Assembly (NCBI RefSeq): GCF_903642095.1
Contig: NZ_CAHJWD020000545.1
Location: forward strand, 1 to 7,030
Origin: Bathymodiolus brooksi thiotrophic gill symbiont
GTDB taxonomy: Bacteria; Pseudomonadota; Gammaproteobacteria; PS1; Pseudothioglobaceae
Reading direction: 5' to 3'
Length of the DNA: 7,030 nucleotides
The stretch's first letter is position 1; every line of letters starts with the position of its first letter. The notes beneath the pieces were generated by a model. The model worked only from the letters and a program-made list of their open reading frames with translations, searched no databases and was not told the origin of the DNA. Below, piece by piece: positions 5,757 through 7,030 of the stretch. Both the position numbers and the translations under genes were made by a program.

Positions 5757-6653
5757 ATGATTAATTACACACTTAAACAACTGTATAGCTTTGAAGCAGT
5801 TGTGCGTTTAAAAAGTTTTACCAAGGCCAGTAAAACATTAAATATCACTCAACCTGCAGTTTATATGCAAATCCAACAACTCAGCCAAAACATCGGCACT
5901 GAACTCCTTAACACCAAAGGAAAAACCGTAACCCCCACTTACATCGGCACAAAACTATACCAAACCTGTCTACGCATCATTGCCACACTTGAGCAATCAA
6001 AAGCCGACATTGAGCAAACCCTACACCCTAATTCTGGACACTTAGAAATTACCGCCACCACGACCACCAACGCCTTCGTCTCTCGCATCTTGGCACAATT
6101 TAAAAAACAACACCCTAAAATGACCTTCCACCTAGAAGTAACCAACCGCAAACTCCTCCTAGAAAAACTCTCTAACCACAACGCCAATCTAGTCATTATG
6201 GGCGAACCCCCTGCCGATATGCCCCTCACCACCCAGCCCTTTATGGAAAACCCACTCATCGCCATCTCCCACCCCGACCACCCCCTACTTAAAAACCAAC
6301 ACAACTCCATCAAAGCCCTCAGAAGAGAAACCCTAATTACTCGCGAACAAGGCTCTGGCACTCGCATGACCATCGAAAGAACCCTAGGAATGAAATTCAA
6401 CTCAGAAATTGAAATCAACTCCAACGAAGCCATCATTGAAGCAGTTCAAGCAGGACTCGGCGTAGGTTTCGTCTCCAAACACACCGTTCAACTAGAACTC
6501 AAAAACAACATCATCAAACAACTCAATGTCGACAAACTCCCCATCATCCGCCACTGGCATGTTGTCCACAACGCCAAAATCCAACTCTCACCCATCGCAC
6601 AACGCTTTAAAGATTTTATTATTGAAAACGGACAACTTGCCCCCAAAAAGTAA
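5757..6653 (+). CDS. cbbR: CbbR, LysR-type regulator of the cbb genes
   Basis: A 298-residue LysR-type transcription regulator. The N-terminal winged helix-turn-helix (about 5-64) reads [21 protein letters not shown], then [12 protein letters not shown]. The rest (about 94-298) is the periplasmic-binding-protein-like effector domain, with the TREQGSGTR block (195-203) and [12 protein letters not shown] (229-240), both typical of CbbR. CbbR proteins sense Calvin-cycle or redox metabolites and activate the divergent RuBisCO operon; position and sequence fit this role. The start at 5757 is the only sensible one (MINYTLKQL), though no Shine-Dalgarno is clear. Two oddities: Y36 in the recognition helix, where most relatives have serine, and codon use that turns strongly C/A-ending after about codon 30. 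A LysR regulator of another target is possible but unlikely given its place. Confidence 0.93.
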   Translation: MINYTLKQLYSFEAVVRLKSFTKASKTLNITQPAVYMQIQQLSQNIGTELLNTKGKTVTPTYIGTKLYQTCLRIIATLEQSKADIEQTLHPNSGHLEITATTTTNAFVSRILAQFKKQHPKMTFHLEVTNRKLLLEKLSNHNANLVIMGEPPADMPLTTQPFMENPLIAISHPDHPLLKNQHNSIKALRRETLITREQGSGTRMTIERTLGMKFNSEIEINSNEAIIEAVQAGLGVGFVSKHTVQLELKNNIIKQLNVDKLPIIRHWHVVHNAKIQLSPIAQRFKDFIIENGQLAPKK

Positions 6654-6706
6654 GCACACCCTTATCCACACAGTATATAAACAAGAACCGTTCCACGCAT
6701 TTATTA

Positions 6707-6741
6707 AACAGCTCTCTTGGTTTCTGTTATATTTTTTTTTT
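6707..6741 (+). terminator. Weak candidate terminator downstream of cbbR
   Basis: AACAG (6707-6711) and CTGTT (6724-6728) can form a 5-bp stem with a 12-base loop, followed after three bases by ten T (6732-6741). The T-run is long but the stem is short and A/T-weak, so this is only a candidate. It starts about 55 bases after the cbbR stop. The rest of 6654-6840 is AT-rich and I see no gene in it. Confidence 0.35.
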
Positions 6742-6807
6742 GAAATTAAATGTAAACTGCACTCAATTTGGTTTTTTGTCTGAATATCGCATATTAGGTA
6801 AAAAATA

Positions 6808-6821
6808 TAAACTTTAGTTTA
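6808..6821. repeat. Short palindrome upstream of the right-hand reading frame
   Basis: TAAACT (6808-6813) and AGTTTA (6816-6821) form a perfect 6-2-6 palindrome, about 16 bases upstream of a candidate -35 box and 65 bases before the ATG at 6886. It could be an operator for whatever is transcribed to the right. In such AT-rich DNA it may also be chance. Confidence 0.3.
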
Positions 6822-6836
6822 AAAAATAGATAGAGT

Positions 6837-6873
6837 TTGGCTGTTTTACAAGGTTTATTTTTAATATTACAAT
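6837..6873 (+). promoter_or_regulatory. Candidate promoter(s) of the right-edge gene
   Basis: Two overlapping sigma70-like promoters can be read. TTGGCT (6837-6842) and TTTAAT (6860-6865) are 17 bases apart and leave room for the AAGGA ribosome binding site at 6874-6878. TTTACA (6845-6850) and TACAAT (6868-6873) are also 17 bases apart and closer to consensus, but would start transcription at or after the ribosome binding site. The first is therefore the more useful one for the frame at 6886. Confidence 0.4.
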
Positions 6874-6885
6874 AAGGAAATAAAA

Positions 6886-6963
6886 ATGCCTACTGCGACC
6901 AAATGCATTATGAATGGAAACACAATAGATATATGCGAAGCACTAATATTAAAAAGCAAATAG
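6886..6963 (+). pseudogene. 25-codon frame with good RBS, probably the remnant of a larger gene
   Basis: The frame starts with ATG 7 bases after AAGGA and encodes MPTATKCIMNGNTIDICEAL followed by ILKSK and a TAG at 6961. The promoter, ribosome binding site and protein-like start (a cysteine, an NG turn, then IDI.EAL) look like the genuine beginning of a gene. From memory it resembles the N-terminus of a family of hypothetical proteins in which a longer protein follows EAL.L; I cannot verify this. The early stop suggests a truncated or interrupted gene. A real 25-residue peptide is the alternative. Confidence 0.35.
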
Positions 6964-7030
6964 AAAAGATTGTTTCTGTATTGAATGCTATCAACCAGTT
7001 TACGCCCACAGAGCTAGTGATTCTACGGCT
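6903..7030 (+). CDS. Reading frame open to the right edge, unknown product (partial)
   Basis: In the frame of ATG 6903 the sequence stays open to the window end, with a second ATG at 6933. The 42 visible residues include MRSTNIKKQIEKIVSVLNAI and NQFTPTELVILR, a basic, helix-like stretch. Neither ATG has a clear ribosome binding site, and the frame overlaps the 25-codon frame at 6886 in another phase. It may be the start of a real gene, the body of an interrupted gene after a frameshift, or chance. I do not recognise it. Confidence 0.25.
   Translation, partial: MHYEWKHNRYMRSTNIKKQIEKIVSVLNAINQFTPTELVILR

Noticed and set aside
5939..6436. 165-codon open frame on the minus strand inside cbbR
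   Set aside because: It is antisense to a well-supported gene and results from the C-rich, G-poor coding strand; no ribosome binding site or recognisable protein.
6662..6670. A perfect DnaA-box-like TTATCCACA right after the cbbR stop, next to AT-rich DNA
   Set aside because: I found only this one copy and no replication genes nearby; a single 9-mer is expected by chance.
6526..6783. 85-codon plus-strand frame overlapping the end of cbbR and the spacer
   Set aside because: Out of frame with cbbR, with a low-complexity F/K-rich end translated from the T-run; no start signals.
6654..6885. Possible insertion-sequence remnant in the cbbR downstream spacer
   Set aside because: The minus strand gives short peptide-like stretches, but I see no terminal inverted repeats, target duplication or transposase motif.

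Overview
The window is an AT-rich stretch of a chemolithoautotrophic proteobacterium. It carries the Calvin-cycle carboxylase locus: form I RuBisCO (cbbL, cbbS), its activase genes (cbbQ, cbbO) and a divergent LysR regulator (cbbR). The form IA-type CbbL, the cbbLS-x-cbbQ-cbbO order, the lack of carboxysome genes beside cbbLS and the low GC fit a gammaproteobacterial sulfur oxidiser. My best guess is the SUP05/Thioglobus clade, including bivalve gill symbionts. That placement is inference from composition and gene order, not from a marker gene.

Layout from left to right. Positions 1-129 (minus) hold the first 43 codons of a VapB/AbrB-type antitoxin, cut by the window edge, with its own operator-like inverted repeat upstream. 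Positions 231-5662 (minus) are the cbb transcription unit, read right to left: cbbL (4244-5662), cbbS (3873-4220), a rho-independent terminator (3823-3853) overlapping a second 12-bp hairpin (3787-3825), an unnamed 104-codon gene (3447-3761), cbbQ (2614-3429) and cbbO (231-2588). The 94-bp cbbL-cbbR gap holds a good sigma70-type promoter for cbbL (TTTACA-17-TATGAT) and, just upstream of its -35, a 7-1-7 palindrome of the T-N11-A kind bound by LysR proteins. cbbR (5757-6653) runs the other way. Positions 6654-7030 are mostly AT-rich non-coding DNA with a weak terminator, a palindrome and a promoter, followed by a 25-codon reading frame that looks like a gene remnant and a second frame that runs off the right edge.

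How the parts work together: CbbL8S8 fixes CO2. CbbQ (MoxR-type AAA+ ATPase) and CbbO (VWA/MIDAS adaptor) form the activase that removes inhibitory sugar phosphates from RuBisCO. CbbR probably senses metabolites and activates cbbL from the shared intergenic region. The terminator after cbbS should make the abundant enzyme subunits in excess over the catalytic-dose activase. The small gene placed after that terminator and before cbbQ is the least explained member and the best candidate for something undescribed. I see no CRISPR array, tRNA, rRNA or complete insertion sequence.
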